From: Cribrihabitans_A neustonicus
Lineage (GTDB): Bacteria; Pseudomonadota; Alphaproteobacteria; Rhodobacterales; Rhodobacteraceae
Assembly (NCBI RefSeq): GCF_048820895.1
Contig: NZ_JBMERQ010000001.1
Location: 434,001 to 498,000, forward strand
Direction of reading: 5' to 3'
DNA: 64,000 nt
In this document: positions 15,030-23,640 of the stretch, in pieces
How the letters are laid out: each line of letters opens with the position of its first letter
Numbering within the stretch: the first letter of the stretch is position 1
Notes under the pieces: generated by a model
The model's input: only the letters and a program-made list of their open reading frames with translations
Databases searched by the model: none
Told to the model about the DNA's origin: nothing
Made by a program: the position numbers and the translations under genes

Positions 15030-15818
15030 TTAGCCGTCCTGCCACTTGGGTGTGCGCTTCTCCAGGAAGGCGGCCATGCCCTCTATGGTGTCGCGGTAGA
15101 GCAGGTTCTCCACGATCACATCGCTGGTGTAGGCATAGGCCTCATCCAGCGGCAGCTGCAGCTGCTCGTAGAAGGCCTGCTTGCCCACCTTCACCGCGGC
15201 GCCCAGCTTGGCGGCGATGGTTTCGGCCATGCGTGTGGTCTCTGCCTCCAAGTCTTCGGCAGGCACGGCGCGGTTCACCAGGCCCAGCTCGGCGGCGCGG
15301 GCGGCGCTGATGAACTCGCCGGTGGTGAGCAGCTCAAACGCCTGCTTGCGCGGGATATTGCGCGAGAGCGCTACCATCGGCGTGGAGCAGAACAGGCCGA
15401 TGTTGACGCCATTGACGCCGAATTTCGTGCCCTCGGCCGCGACGGCGAGGTCGCAGGAGGCGACAAGCTGGCAGCCAGCGGCGGTGGCGATGCCGTGGAC
15501 CTGGGCGATTACCGGCTGCGGCAGCTTCTGCAGGCCTGTCATTACGGCTGTGCAGCGGGCGAACAGGTCCTGGAAATAGGCCTTGCCTCCGTCCTCATTC
15601 GCGCGGCCTGCGGTCATCTGCTTGATGTCGTGGCCCGCGCAGAAGCCCTTGCCCGCGCCGGAAAGCACCACGGCCTTGATCGTGCTGTCTTCACTCAGCG
15701 CGTGGATCTGTTCCTGCAGCGCGGCCAGCATTTCGTCCGAGAGCGCGTTCAGCCGCTCGGGCGCATTCATAGTCAGCCGGGCAATGGCGCCGGTGTCGTG
15801 ACGTTGCAGAATTGTCAT
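15030..15818 (-). CDS. Enoyl-CoA hydratase/isomerase family protein
   Basis: A 262-aa crotonase-fold protein, close to the ECHDC3-like group. The oxyanion-hole segments are visible: SGAGKGFCAGHDIKQM (about residues 53-68) and GIATAAGCQLVASCDLAVA (about 107-126). The canonical catalytic glutamates of ECH are not clearly present in the second segment, where Cys and Leu occupy the usual region, so hydratase activity is uncertain and another crotonase reaction is possible. It is divergent from the thioesterase gene with only 58 bp between starts. Confidence 0.85.
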   Translation of the reverse strand: MTILQRHDTGAIARLTMNAPERLNALSDEMLAALQEQIHALSEDSTIKAVVLSGAGKGFCAGHDIKQMTAGRANEDGGKAYFQDLFARCTAVMTGLQKLPQPVIAQVHGIATAAGCQLVASCDLAVAAEGTKFGVNGVNIGLFCSTPMVALSRNIPRKQAFELLTTGEFISAARAAELGLVNRAVPAEDLEAETTRMAETIAAKLGAAVKVGKQAFYEQLQLPLDEAYAYTSDVIVENLLYRDTIEGMAAFLEKRTPKWQDG

Positions 15819-15876
15819 CTTGCTCTCCTCCCGAAGCTTGGGGCAACTCTATGCGCAGGCCGCAGAAAGGAAAAGC

Positions 15877-16299
15877 ATGGCACTTGCATTCGACCGGGAG
15901 GGGCTGGGCGCCTACCTCAAGGAGATATTTCCGCAGGTGGCGGAGGATTTTGCCATCGACGCGCTGGACGAAAGCGGCCTCAGGATGCGGCTGCTGACTG
16001 CGGAGCGGCATTTGCGCCCGGGCGGCACGGTGTCGGGGCCGTCGATGTTTGCACTGGCGGATTGCGCGGTCTACGCGCTGATTCTGTCGCGGCTGGGGCC
16101 GGAGGCGCTGGCGGTGACTACGAACTGTTCGCTCGATTTCATGCGCAAGCCGGTGGCGGGGACCGATGTGATTGCCGAAGCCCGTCTCTTGAAGCTGGGC
16201 CGGGTGCTCGCCGTCGCCGATGTGCTGATGTATTCCGAAGGGCATGAGGCGCCGGTGGCGCGGGCCTCGATGACCTATTCAATCCCGCCCAAGCGGTAG
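15877..16299 (+). CDS. PaaI-type hotdog-fold thioesterase
   Basis: A 140-aa hotdog-fold protein of the PaaI/YbgC-like acyl-CoA thioesterase superfamily. Recognisable segments are RHLRPGGTVSGPSMFALADCAVYAL (the helix that carries the family's catalytic region) and TTNCSLDFMRKPVAGTDVIAEARLLKLGR. The ATG at 15877 follows AGAAAGGAAAAGC, a good ribosome site; the frame is open 19 codons further upstream but without one. Its divergent partner is an enoyl-CoA hydratase-like gene, so a role in acyl-CoA turnover is likely; the substrate is unknown. Confidence 0.85.
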   Translation: MALAFDREGLGAYLKEIFPQVAEDFAIDALDESGLRMRLLTAERHLRPGGTVSGPSMFALADCAVYALILSRLGPEALAVTTNCSLDFMRKPVAGTDVIAEARLLKLGRVLAVADVLMYSEGHEAPVARASMTYSIPPKR

Positions 16300-16315
16300 G
16301 GCAGGCGCGCGGGTA

Positions 16316-17206
16316 TCAGAGCGCCCGGGCAAGCGGCTGGCCCAGCTTCACCAGGGTTTCGCGGCCCTTGGCGCTGTTTGCCACGAGGTCGTCTGCAAAG
16401 CGGATGCGGCCCGGCTCGAAGACCACCACCACGGTGGAGCCGCCGAACTTGAAGAAGCCCTTCTCCTCCATCTTCGCGACCGCGCCTTCGGTCCTGGTGT
16501 TGACGATGCTGCCAACCCCGAAGGCGCCGACCTCGACAAAGGCGTAAGTGCCGCAGGTCCCGGTCTCCACCAGGGTCCAGCTGCGCTTGTTCTCGCCAAA
16601 GACGTCCGGCCCGGCTCCCAGCGCGATCGGGTTCACCGAGTGCAGCGCGCCGCCGATGTCCTGAATGGCCGTGATCCGGCCCGCGGCGGGGAAGTGGTAG
16701 CGGTGGTAATCCGCCGGGCACAGCCGCACGATGGCCAGCGCGCCGCCAAGAAAGCGCTCCGCGATCCCCGGCAGCATGCTGCGTACCGACATCGGATGGC
16801 CCTTCACCGGCACGAAGGTGTCCCCGTCCAGCTGGGGGAACACCAGCACCCGGCCGTCGGCGGGGGAGACGATGTCTTTCGGATCATCGCTGTAGGGGCG
16901 CACCTCGGGCTTCAGGTGGCGGATGAAGAACTCGTTGAAGCTCTTGTAGCTGTCCTGCGGCGCGGCGGCTTCGTCCATGTCGATGCCCAGCTCCGCGACC
17001 ACCTTTGCAATCTTGCCCTTGGACAGCGGGGAGTCGAACCAGGCCCCCATCAGGCGGCTGACCAGCGCGGAGCGGAACAGCAGCTTTTCCACCGGCCGGG
17101 CACTGGCGGACTGGTAGGCCCAGCGGATCCATTTCTCGCCGAGCACGGCTTCCTCGAAGGTTTCGCCGGTCTCGCGGTCAACAACAAGAATGGGGTCGCG
17201 CTGCAT
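16316..17206 (-). CDS. psd: Phosphatidylserine decarboxylase Psd (GGST type)
   Basis: Psd decarboxylates phosphatidylserine to phosphatidylethanolamine at the membrane. It is made as a proenzyme that cleaves itself to create a pyruvoyl group. The cleavage motif GGST lies near the C-terminus (about residues 255-258, in FFKFGGSTVVVVFEPG), and SPADGR, VKGHPMSV and CPADYHRYHFPAAG precede it. The ATG at 17206 (MQRDPILVVDRETGE) gives 296 aa, the usual length of this longer class; an upstream in-frame start would add low-complexity residues. It ends 16 bp from the convergent thioesterase gene. Confidence 0.93.
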   Translation of the reverse strand: MQRDPILVVDRETGETFEEAVLGEKWIRWAYQSASARPVEKLLFRSALVSRLMGAWFDSPLSKGKIAKVVAELGIDMDEAAAPQDSYKSFNEFFIRHLKPEVRPYSDDPKDIVSPADGRVLVFPQLDGDTFVPVKGHPMSVRSMLPGIAERFLGGALAIVRLCPADYHRYHFPAAGRITAIQDIGGALHSVNPIALGAGPDVFGENKRSWTLVETGTCGTYAFVEVGAFGVGSIVNTRTEGAVAKMEEKGFFKFGGSTVVVVFEPGRIRFADDLVANSAKGRETLVKLGQPLARAL

Positions 17207-17314
17207 GTGGTCTGGCTCCGGATTGATCGTGCAGCGCCTAGCAAAACCCGCAGGCCGGGCCAAGAGCGAACAGGCCCGCGGCACCGCGGCGGGCTGCCCG
17301 GGGCGGGCGGGCAC

Positions 17315-17340
17315 GAAAAAAGGGGGCCGAAGCCCCCTTG
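17315..17340 (-). terminator. Intrinsic terminator of speD-speE
   Basis: On the minus strand GGGGGCTTCGGCCCCC forms a UUCG-type hairpin followed by TTTTTT (plus-strand A-run 17316-17321). It lies 11 bases after the speE stop. Confidence 0.9.
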
Positions 17341-17350
17341 TGCCTCCCGC

Positions 17351-18210
<860 letters not shown>

Positions 18211-18214
<4 letters not shown>

Positions 18215-18717
18215 GCCGCCACCTCTTTGGCGATCAGCTCCTCCCCGCGCAGCAGTTCGCGCACTTCCACCAAGTCGGTGGAGAAGGCTTCTTTCAGCAC
18301 GCCGACGGCCTTCCACGGCTCGGCATCGCCGCACATGAAGACGTCAAAGGCGCCATAACCGATTTCCGGCCAGGTGTGCACGGAGATGTGGCTTTCGGCC
18401 AGCACCGCAACGCCGGAGACGCCTTGCGGCGAGAACTTGTGGGTATGGATGTGCAGCAGCGTCGCGCCGCAGACGTCCACGCAGTCGCGGAAGGCCTTCT
18501 GGATGCGCGCTTCGCAGTCCAGGCCGGTGCCCTTCATCACCTCGATGATCAGGTGGGTGCCGGCAAAGACCTTGCCATCCTTGCGGATGAAGTGATCCTC
18601 GCGGTCCGACTCCACAATGGCGTCGATGTTCGCAGTCGTTACACCGCGGTCGGTATCTTCCTCATGGGCGCCTGTCTCCAGACCGATCCCCAGTTGGAAG
18701 AGGCTGGCGTCTGTCAT
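18211..18717 (-). CDS. speD: S-adenosylmethionine decarboxylase proenzyme SpeD
   Basis: SpeD decarboxylates SAM and feeds speE. It is a proenzyme that cleaves before a serine which becomes the pyruvoyl cofactor: Ser109 in LAESHISVHTWPE, with His in LLHIHTHKF upstream. I chose the ATG at 18717 (MTDASLFQLG), which has GGGGAG about 5 bases upstream and gives 168 aa; an upstream in-frame ATG at 18747 would add 10 residues. The N-terminal ~40 residues are longer than in short class-1b enzymes. It is the first gene of the speDE operon. Confidence 0.95.
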
Positions 18718-19112
18718 GGCGCTCCCCTTCGTTCCAGTAGATGACAATCCAGACGGCCCTTAGCGCCCCCCCGGATAAGGGTCCGGGGTTGGGATCGGTG
18801 CCGAAAGTGATGGGGCATTTAGGGACGCCCGAAGATTCGATCAACCTTTAATTTCCGCATGGCTGCTACCCGGCTGAAAGGCGGGCAGAAAAACGGGCGC
18901 CGGTCCAGCCGTTCCTGCCCCCGGGACAGGCCGCGCGGCCCGGCCTCTCTGCCTGTCCGTCATCGCTTCAACGCTGGCCGTCTGACCTGGGGAATGCGTG
19001 CCAGGCCGGGCGGCCGCTATCTGACCGCAAAATACTCCCGCGGGAGGCTCCGGCCGATGCCGGGAAAGGCCCTCTATCTTCTGAAGGGAGGGCCTTAGCC
19101 TTGATCTTGTAC
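18718..19112. other. Non-coding region upstream of speD
   Basis: About 395 bases without a supported gene. It should contain the speD promoter close to 18720-18800, but no clear -35/-10 pair stands out in this GC-rich stretch. Small open frames here show no recognisable domain. The DUF1127 terminator starts at 19113. Confidence 0.5.
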
Positions 19113-19140
19113 AAAAAAAGGCCGGGGACGAGCCCCGGCC
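19113..19140 (-). terminator. Intrinsic terminator of the DUF1127 gene
   Basis: GGCCGGGG-ACGAG-CCCCGGCC (19120-19140) is a perfect 8-bp stem. On the minus strand it is followed by a run of seven T residues (plus-strand A-run 19113-19119). It lies 25 bases after the stop of the minus-strand DUF1127 gene. Confidence 0.9.
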
Positions 19141-19165
19141 GTGAAGTGGTTCCTTTGCCCGGGGA

Positions 19166-19399
19166 TCAAGGGCGCCAGAACGGAAGAGTGGCTTCATAAT
19201 GGGCGTCCATGCGGCTCAGCCCGATGTCCTTCAGTTGCGCGTCGGTCAGCCGGTGCAGCTGTTTGCGCGTGCGGCGGCGCAGGCTCCACTTGGTCACCGA
19301 TACCGCAAAGACGATGGCGAACTGCGCCAGCGCCGGCAGGGCCGGGCGGCTGCTGAGATAGGCCATATGGGGGTTTGCCGTCTGCGTCATCTGTGCCAT
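19166..19399 (-). CDS. DUF1127 small protein
   Basis: A 77-aa protein with a hydrophobic stretch (ALAQFAIVFAVSVTKW, about residues 22-38) followed by an arginine-rich C-terminal DUF1127 domain, RRRTRKQLHRLTDAQLKDIGLSR. In Rhodobacter sphaeroides a DUF1127 protein, CcaF1, binds RNA and affects sRNA maturation, so RNA binding is a fair guess here; the hydrophobic N-terminus is extra. It is divergent from a MocR-type regulator with 95 bp between starts and shared inverted TTGTATCAA sites, suggesting that the regulator controls it. A strong terminator follows. Confidence 0.85.
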   Translation of the reverse strand: MAQMTQTANPHMAYLSSRPALPALAQFAIVFAVSVTKWSLRRRTRKQLHRLTDAQLKDIGLSRMDAHYEATLPFWRP

Positions 19400-19415
19400 G
19401 GGAGATATCCTGTTA

Positions 19416-19461
19416 TTGTATCAATACAATCCTATTGCGTCATTGCCATTTTTTGATACAA
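19416..19461. promoter_or_regulatory. Candidate MocR operator: inverted TTGTATCAA half-sites
   Basis: TTGTATCAA (19416-19424) and its exact reverse complement TTGATACAA (19453-19461) lie in the 95-bp gap between the divergent DUF1127 and MocR genes. The first is part of TTGTATCAATACAA, a local palindrome. A third related element, ATTGTA-ATGGG-TACAAT (19489-19505), spans the MocR start codon. Paired sites in a divergent gap are typical of MocR/GntR regulators; binding is inferred. Confidence 0.6.
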
Positions 19462-19494
19462 AGATCGGAACACTTTGTCCAAGGGTGGATTGTA

Positions 19495-20898
19495 ATGGGT
19501 ACAATTTGGCCGCAGAGCCTGAACGGGGCCAAGGGCCCCAAGTACAAGAAGGTGGCCGACACCATCCGCAGCGCCGTGGAGGCGGGCAGACTGAGTGCCG
19601 GTGTAAAATTGCCGCCTGTGCGGGAACTGGCCTATCAATTGAACATCACTCCCGGAACCGTTGCGCGGGCCTATTCCATCCTCACCGACGAAGGCGTGCT
19701 GGAAGCCGAGGTCGGGCGCGGGACCTTCGTAGCAGAGAAGAAGACCCCGGTGCCCGATGACGTTTGGTCGCGGCAGCTGCATCTCCTGGAGGTGAAGGAT
19801 CCCAATTCGGTGAGTCTGTTCAGCCCGCGGATTGCCGACATGGGGCAGGTGGCGGCGGTGCGCGAGGCTTTGCAGAAGGTGGCGGAGGGCGATGCGGCCG
19901 GCTTTCTGAACTACCCGACCCGCGATGCCTACCGCCCGGTGCGGCAGGCGGCGGCGGACTGGCTGTCGGCGTCGGCGGTGGGACCGGTGGGGGAGAACGA
20001 CGTGGTGCTGACCCACGGCGGGCAGAACGGCCTGATCGTCGTTCTGCAGACTCTGCTCAAAGAGCCGCAGCCGGTGGTGATGGTTGAGGATCTTTCCTAT
20101 GCCGGCTTCCGCCGCGCGGCCGATCTGGTGCGGGCGCAGGTGGCAGAGGTGGCCATGGACCAGCATGGCGTCCGTCCGGATTCGATGGAGCTGGCGATCC
20201 GCAAGACCGGAGCTTCCGTGCTTTGCACCAGCGCCGAGGTGCACAATCCCACCGGCCTGTTCACACCGCTCGAACGGCGCAAGGAGATCGTCGCAGTTGC
20301 CCGGCGCCACGGGGTTCAGATTATCGAGGACGACTGTTACCGGCTGGGCGAGGCGCGGGCGCCGGGCTACCGGGCGCTGGCGCCAGAGCTTGCGTGGCAT
20401 CTCTCCTCGCTGTCGAAGATCCTCACGCCCGCGCTGCGCATCGGCTTTGCGCTGGCGCCGGAGGGGCGCGGCGCGGATCTGCGGCGGTCGGCGGAGCATG
20501 GTTATTTCGGGCTGGCCCATCCGCTTGCCGAGCTGGCCCGCATCCTGCTCAGCGATCCGCGCCTGCCGGGGCTGATTGCGGCGGTGCGCGCGGAGATGGC
20601 GCGCTATGTGCGGGTCGCGGTCAATGCGCTTGGCGGTTTTGATCTGACCTGGAACCCGGAGGTGCCCTTTGTCTGGCTTAAGCTGCCGCAGGGGTGGCGC
20701 GCTGCCGCCTTCACCCGCGCCGCCGAGGCGCAGGGGGTGCAGATCCGCTCCGCTGATGAGTTCGCCCTGCGCGACGGCCGCGCGCCCAACGCGGTGCGCA
20801 TCGCGGTGAACGGCCACGTGCCGCTCAAGCGCTTCGAGGAGGCGATGCTGCGGCTGCGCGCGCTTCTGGACAACCCGCCGGAGCAGATCAGCGTGTGA
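19495..20898 (+). CDS. MocR-type transcription factor (GntR HTH fused to aminotransferase domain)
   Basis: A 467-aa regulator with an N-terminal winged helix of GntR type (residues 16-80: KYKKVADTIRSAVEAGRL, LPPVRELAYQLNITPGTVARAY) and a fold-type I aminotransferase domain (about 105-460). PLP-binding residues are present: Asn251 in HNPTG, the Asp/Tyr region IIEDDCYR, and the Schiff-base Lys308 in SSLSKILTPALRIGF. Such proteins bind PLP and respond to amines or amino acids. I chose the ATG at 19495, with AAGGGTGGA 6 bases upstream; the longer open frame includes the operator region. Divergent from the DUF1127 gene. The effector is unknown, and it could also act on distant genes. Confidence 0.92.
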   Translation: MGTIWPQSLNGAKGPKYKKVADTIRSAVEAGRLSAGVKLPPVRELAYQLNITPGTVARAYSILTDEGVLEAEVGRGTFVAEKKTPVPDDVWSRQLHLLEVKDPNSVSLFSPRIADMGQVAAVREALQKVAEGDAAGFLNYPTRDAYRPVRQAAADWLSASAVGPVGENDVVLTHGGQNGLIVVLQTLLKEPQPVVMVEDLSYAGFRRAADLVRAQVAEVAMDQHGVRPDSMELAIRKTGASVLCTSAEVHNPTGLFTPLERRKEIVAVARRHGVQIIEDDCYRLGEARAPGYRALAPELAWHLSSLSKILTPALRIGFALAPEGRGADLRRSAEHGYFGLAHPLAELARILLSDPRLPGLIAAVRAEMARYVRVAVNALGGFDLTWNPEVPFVWLKLPQGWRAAAFTRAAEAQGVQIRSADEFALRDGRAPNAVRIAVNGHVPLKRFEEAMLRLRALLDNPPEQISV

Positions 20899-20969
20899 TT
20901 AGCTTGGGGTATTATTATACCTAAATTGCAAGTATCTGAAAACGCTTTATTAAATCATCTTGGGGGCTG

Positions 20970-20998
20970 TTGACGCGGCATTGTGATGGCCTTAAACC
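20970..20998 (+). promoter_or_regulatory. Predicted sigma-70-type promoter of rplM-rpsI
   Basis: TTGACG (20970-20975) and TAAACC (20993-20998) are separated by 17 bases, a good housekeeping match, 67 bases before the rplM start. The leader between them and the ATG has a short GCAG/CTGC hairpin at about 21023-21040. Not tested. Confidence 0.55.
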
Positions 20999-21064
20999 CC
21001 CTCCATCGCATTCAGGCGGGTCCGCAGCGGATTCTGCCTTCACGACAAACAGGATTGACCTGCC

Positions 21065-21523
21065 ATGAAAACCTTCTCTGCTACTCCGGCAGACATCGAG
21101 AAGAAGTGGATCCTGATCGACGCCGAGGGCGTTGTTCTGGGCCGCCTTGCCTCGATCGTCGCCATGCGTCTGCGTGGCAAGCATAAAGCGTCCTTCACTC
21201 CGCATATGGACATGGGCGACAACGTCATCATCATCAACGCCGACAAGGTGCAGATGACCGGCAAGAAGCGCGACGAGCACTTCTACTGGCACACCGGCCA
21301 CCCGGGCGGCATCAAGTCGCGCACCAAGCAGGAGATCCTGGAAGGTGCACACCCGGAGCGCGTCGTGTTCCAGGCTGTGAAGCGCATGCTGCCGGGCAAC
21401 CGCCTGTCGCGCCAGCAGATGACCAACCTGCGCATCTACGCTGGTGCCGAGCACCCGCATGAAGCCCAGAGCCCCGAAGTTCTGGATGTGAAGTCCATGA
21501 ACAAGAAAAACACCCGGAGCTGA
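21065..21523 (+). CDS. rplM: 50S ribosomal protein L13
   Basis: L13 is an early-assembly protein of the large ribosomal subunit. The 152-aa protein shows the signature KTFSATPADIEKKWILIDAEGVVLGRLAS, MDMGDNVIIINADKVQMTGKK and RMLPGNRLSRQQMTNLRIYAG. rpsI follows after 5 bases, the near-universal rplM-rpsI pair. Codon use is strongly biased (for example CTG, CGC, AAG), fitting high expression. A promoter is predicted just upstream. Confidence 0.98.
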   Translation: MKTFSATPADIEKKWILIDAEGVVLGRLASIVAMRLRGKHKASFTPHMDMGDNVIIINADKVQMTGKKRDEHFYWHTGHPGGIKSRTKQEILEGAHPERVVFQAVKRMLPGNRLSRQQMTNLRIYAGAEHPHEAQSPEVLDVKSMNKKNTRS

Positions 21524-21528
21524 TACCG

Positions 21529-22014
21529 ATGGCTGATCAGATCAACACTCTCGAAGAGCTGGGCGCCGTTGCAGGCGTGGAAGCTGTCGCCGAAGAAACC
21601 ATCGCGCGTGAGCCGGTTCGTGACGAACTGGGCCGTGCCTATGCCACCGGCAAGCGTAAGGACGCTGTTGCCCGTGTCTGGATCAAGCCGGGCTCCGGCA
21701 AGGTCGAGGTGAACGGCAAGGAAATCAGCAAGTACTTCGCCCGTCCGGTGCTGCAGATGATTCTGCGCCAGCCGTTCCAGGTGGCCGGCGTCGAAGACCA
21801 GTTCGACGTCTACGCCACCGTCAAAGGCGGCGGCCTCTCCGGCCAGGCCGGCGCGGTCAAGCACGGCATCTCCAAGGCGCTGCAGCTTTACGATCCCGCC
21901 CTCCGCGGCGCGCTGAAAGCGGCAGGCTTCCTGACCCGCGACAGCCGCGTGGTGGAACGGAAGAAATACGGCCGCGCCAAGGCCCGCCGTTCCTTCCAGT
22001 TCTCCAAGCGCTAA
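21529..22014 (+). CDS. rpsI: 30S ribosomal protein S9
   Basis: S9 sits in the head of the small subunit, with its C-terminal tail reaching the P-site tRNA; the invariant SKR ending is present (RRSFQFSKR). The conserved ATGKRKDAVARVWIKPGSGKVEVNGK and GGGLSGQAGAVKHGISKAL follow an N-terminal extension of about 35 acidic residues that is usual in alphaproteobacteria. 161 aa. It is co-transcribed with rplM and followed by a strong terminator. Confidence 0.98.
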   Translation: MADQINTLEELGAVAGVEAVAEETIAREPVRDELGRAYATGKRKDAVARVWIKPGSGKVEVNGKEISKYFARPVLQMILRQPFQVAGVEDQFDVYATVKGGGLSGQAGAVKHGISKALQLYDPALRGALKAAGFLTRDSRVVERKKYGRAKARRSFQFSKR

Positions 22015-22037
22015 GCTTCGGAGCAGGAATTTCAGGG

Positions 22038-22065
22038 AAAGGCCGCCCAAGGGGCGGCCTTTTTC
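22038..22065 (+). terminator. Intrinsic terminator of rplM-rpsI
   Basis: GGCCGCC-CAAG-GGGCGGCC followed by TTTTT, starting 24 bases after the rpsI stop. Confidence 0.92.
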
Positions 22066-22158
22066 TTAGCCTGCGGCGTCCGCAGCGGGGACCGGCACTG
22101 GCTTTTGCGCTGTTTTGCCGTATCATGGGGCAGTGCTTCCTGCCGGGGGACGGCCCCC

Positions 22159-22527
22159 ATGGCCCAGACTATTTATGAAAAATACGGCGGTTTCAGCGCC
22201 ATCAGCCGCGTGGTGATGACCTTCTACGAGCTGGCGCTCGAGTCCGACCAGATCGGCGGCTATTTCGAAGACGTCGACATGCCGCGGCTGATCGATCATC
22301 AGACCAAGTTCATCTCCTCCCTGCTGGGCGGCCCCGCAGCCTTCAGCGATGCGCGGCTGGAAACGGTGCACCGGGCGCTGGGGATCAGCCACGCCGATTT
22401 CGATGAGATGGGGGCGCTTCTGCGCGAGGCGCTGGAGCAGCATGGCATCTCCGAACCCGATATCCGCCAAACGCTGGCCGCAATCGAATCCAAGCGCGGC
22501 ATCATCGTTGCCCGGGACGCGGCATGA
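22159..22527 (+). CDS. Group 1 truncated hemoglobin
   Basis: A 122-aa 2-on-2 globin of the truncated group 1 (trHbN) type. Family features seen are the Gly-Gly turn in YEKYGGFSAI, Tyr23 in the B-helix (distal ligand-stabilising position B10), the LLGGP loop (residues 55-59) and the proximal heme-binding histidine, His71 in LETVHRALGISHADF. Such globins bind O2 or NO. The ATG at 22159 gives the normal N-terminus; upstream in-frame codons look unrelated. Its stop overlaps the start of an adenylate cyclase gene (ATGA, 22524-22527), so the globin may supply or sense gas for that enzyme. That coupling is inference. Confidence 0.87.
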   Translation: MAQTIYEKYGGFSAISRVVMTFYELALESDQIGGYFEDVDMPRLIDHQTKFISSLLGGPAAFSDARLETVHRALGISHADFDEMGALLREALEQHGISEPDIRQTLAAIESKRGIIVARDAA

Positions 22528-23582
22528 GCCTCGCGGCGATCAACGAGCAACTCCTGCGGGCCATCGGTGTCGGGGTGGCGGTGGTGCGCGCCGGTGACCT
22601 CCGGTTTGTCTTTCACAACCAGCCCTTTGCGGAATGGTTCGGCACGCCTTCTGAAGACGCGGTGCTGACCGCGGTGATCGAGGGGCTTGATTCGGCCCAG
22701 CTGGGTCCTCTGTGCAGCGAGGGGCTGCGCTATTCGGCGGAGCTGAAGATCAAACGCAAGCGGCGCACGCTGATCTTTGCGGTGAATATCTCGCTGGCGC
22801 GGCAGCTCGAGGAGCCGCTGCTGGTGGTGGAATGCCAGAACATCACCCGCATCCGCGAGCTTGAAAGCATGATCGACAGCTATTCCGCCATGGTGGAACG
22901 CAACACCCGGGAGCTGGAGCGGGAGAAGGAAAGAGTGGAGCGGCTGCTGCTCAACCTGATGCCGCGGCAAGTCTACGAAGAGTTCAAGACCTTCGGCGTG
23001 GTGACCCCGCAGCTGTATACCGATGTTTCGGTGGTGATGCTGGATTTTGTCGATTTCACCGATTTCGCCTCGCGCACTGACCCCACCGTGACGCTGGGCG
23101 AGCTGAACGACATCTTCACTGCCTTCGACCGCATCGTCGAGCAATACGGCTGCGAGCGGATCAAGACCATCGGCGACGCCTACCTGGCGGTGGCAGGAAT
23201 GCCGGAGCCGGTGCCGGAGCATGCCACTGCGGTCGCCCATTGCGCGATCCGCTTCCTGCGCTACCTCGAGCGGCGCAACGAAAGCCACCAGTACAAGTGG
23301 CACGCACGGATCGGGCTGGGCAGCGGCACGGCGGTCGGTTCGGTGGTGGGCATCCAGAAGTATGTCTATGACGTCTTCGGCCCGGCGGTGAATCTGGCCT
23401 CTCGCCTGCAGGTCTTTGCCAAGCCGATGAAGATCGTCGCGCCGGAGGCGATGAAAGCGGCGCTGTCGGAGGAGTTCCGCGTTGCCGATCTTGGGCCCGA
23501 AGAAATCAAGGGCATCGGCGAGGTGCGGCTGGTCAGTGTCGAGGCCGAACTCGGCACCCCGCAAAGCGCCGCCCGGTTCTAA
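22524..23582 (+). CDS. PAS domain-class III adenylate cyclase
   Basis: A 352-aa soluble cyclase. Residues ~8-105 form a PAS-like sensor, followed by a signalling coiled coil (about 108-145, RELEREKERVERLLLNLMP) and the catalytic domain (about 160-345). Metal-binding aspartates are Asp174 (VVMLDFVDFTDF) and Asp218 (KTIGDAYLAV); substrate-determining Lys214 and Asp283 (VYDVFGPAVN) predict ATP rather than GTP; transition-state Asn290 and Arg294 (NLASR) are present. All six residues point to an active homodimeric adenylate cyclase making cAMP. It lacks a membrane domain and overlaps the globin gene by 4 bp. Confidence 0.92.
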   Translation: MSLAAINEQLLRAIGVGVAVVRAGDLRFVFHNQPFAEWFGTPSEDAVLTAVIEGLDSAQLGPLCSEGLRYSAELKIKRKRRTLIFAVNISLARQLEEPLLVVECQNITRIRELESMIDSYSAMVERNTRELEREKERVERLLLNLMPRQVYEEFKTFGVVTPQLYTDVSVVMLDFVDFTDFASRTDPTVTLGELNDIFTAFDRIVEQYGCERIKTIGDAYLAVAGMPEPVPEHATAVAHCAIRFLRYLERRNESHQYKWHARIGLGSGTAVGSVVGIQKYVYDVFGPAVNLASRLQVFAKPMKIVAPEAMKAALSEEFRVADLGPEEIKGIGEVRLVSVEAELGTPQSAARF

Positions 23583-23601
23583 GCGCCGCCGCCGCCGCGC
23601 G

Positions 23602-23633
23602 CGCGGCGCCAAGGCATTTGCAAACGCCTTGGC
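23602..23633. terminator. Strong hairpin between convergent cyclase and tetR genes
   Basis: GGCGCCAAGGC (23602-23612) pairs perfectly with GCCTTGGCGCC (23623-23633) around a 10-base loop, 19 bases after the cyclase stop and just before the tetR 3' end. There is no T-tract on either side, so it may protect 3' ends or act in rho-dependent termination. Confidence 0.5.
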
Positions 23634-23640
23634 GCCTGCC

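Noticed and set aside
14877..16247. 456-codon plus-strand open frame
   Set aside because: Antisense to the enoyl-CoA hydratase gene and then out of frame with the thioesterase gene.
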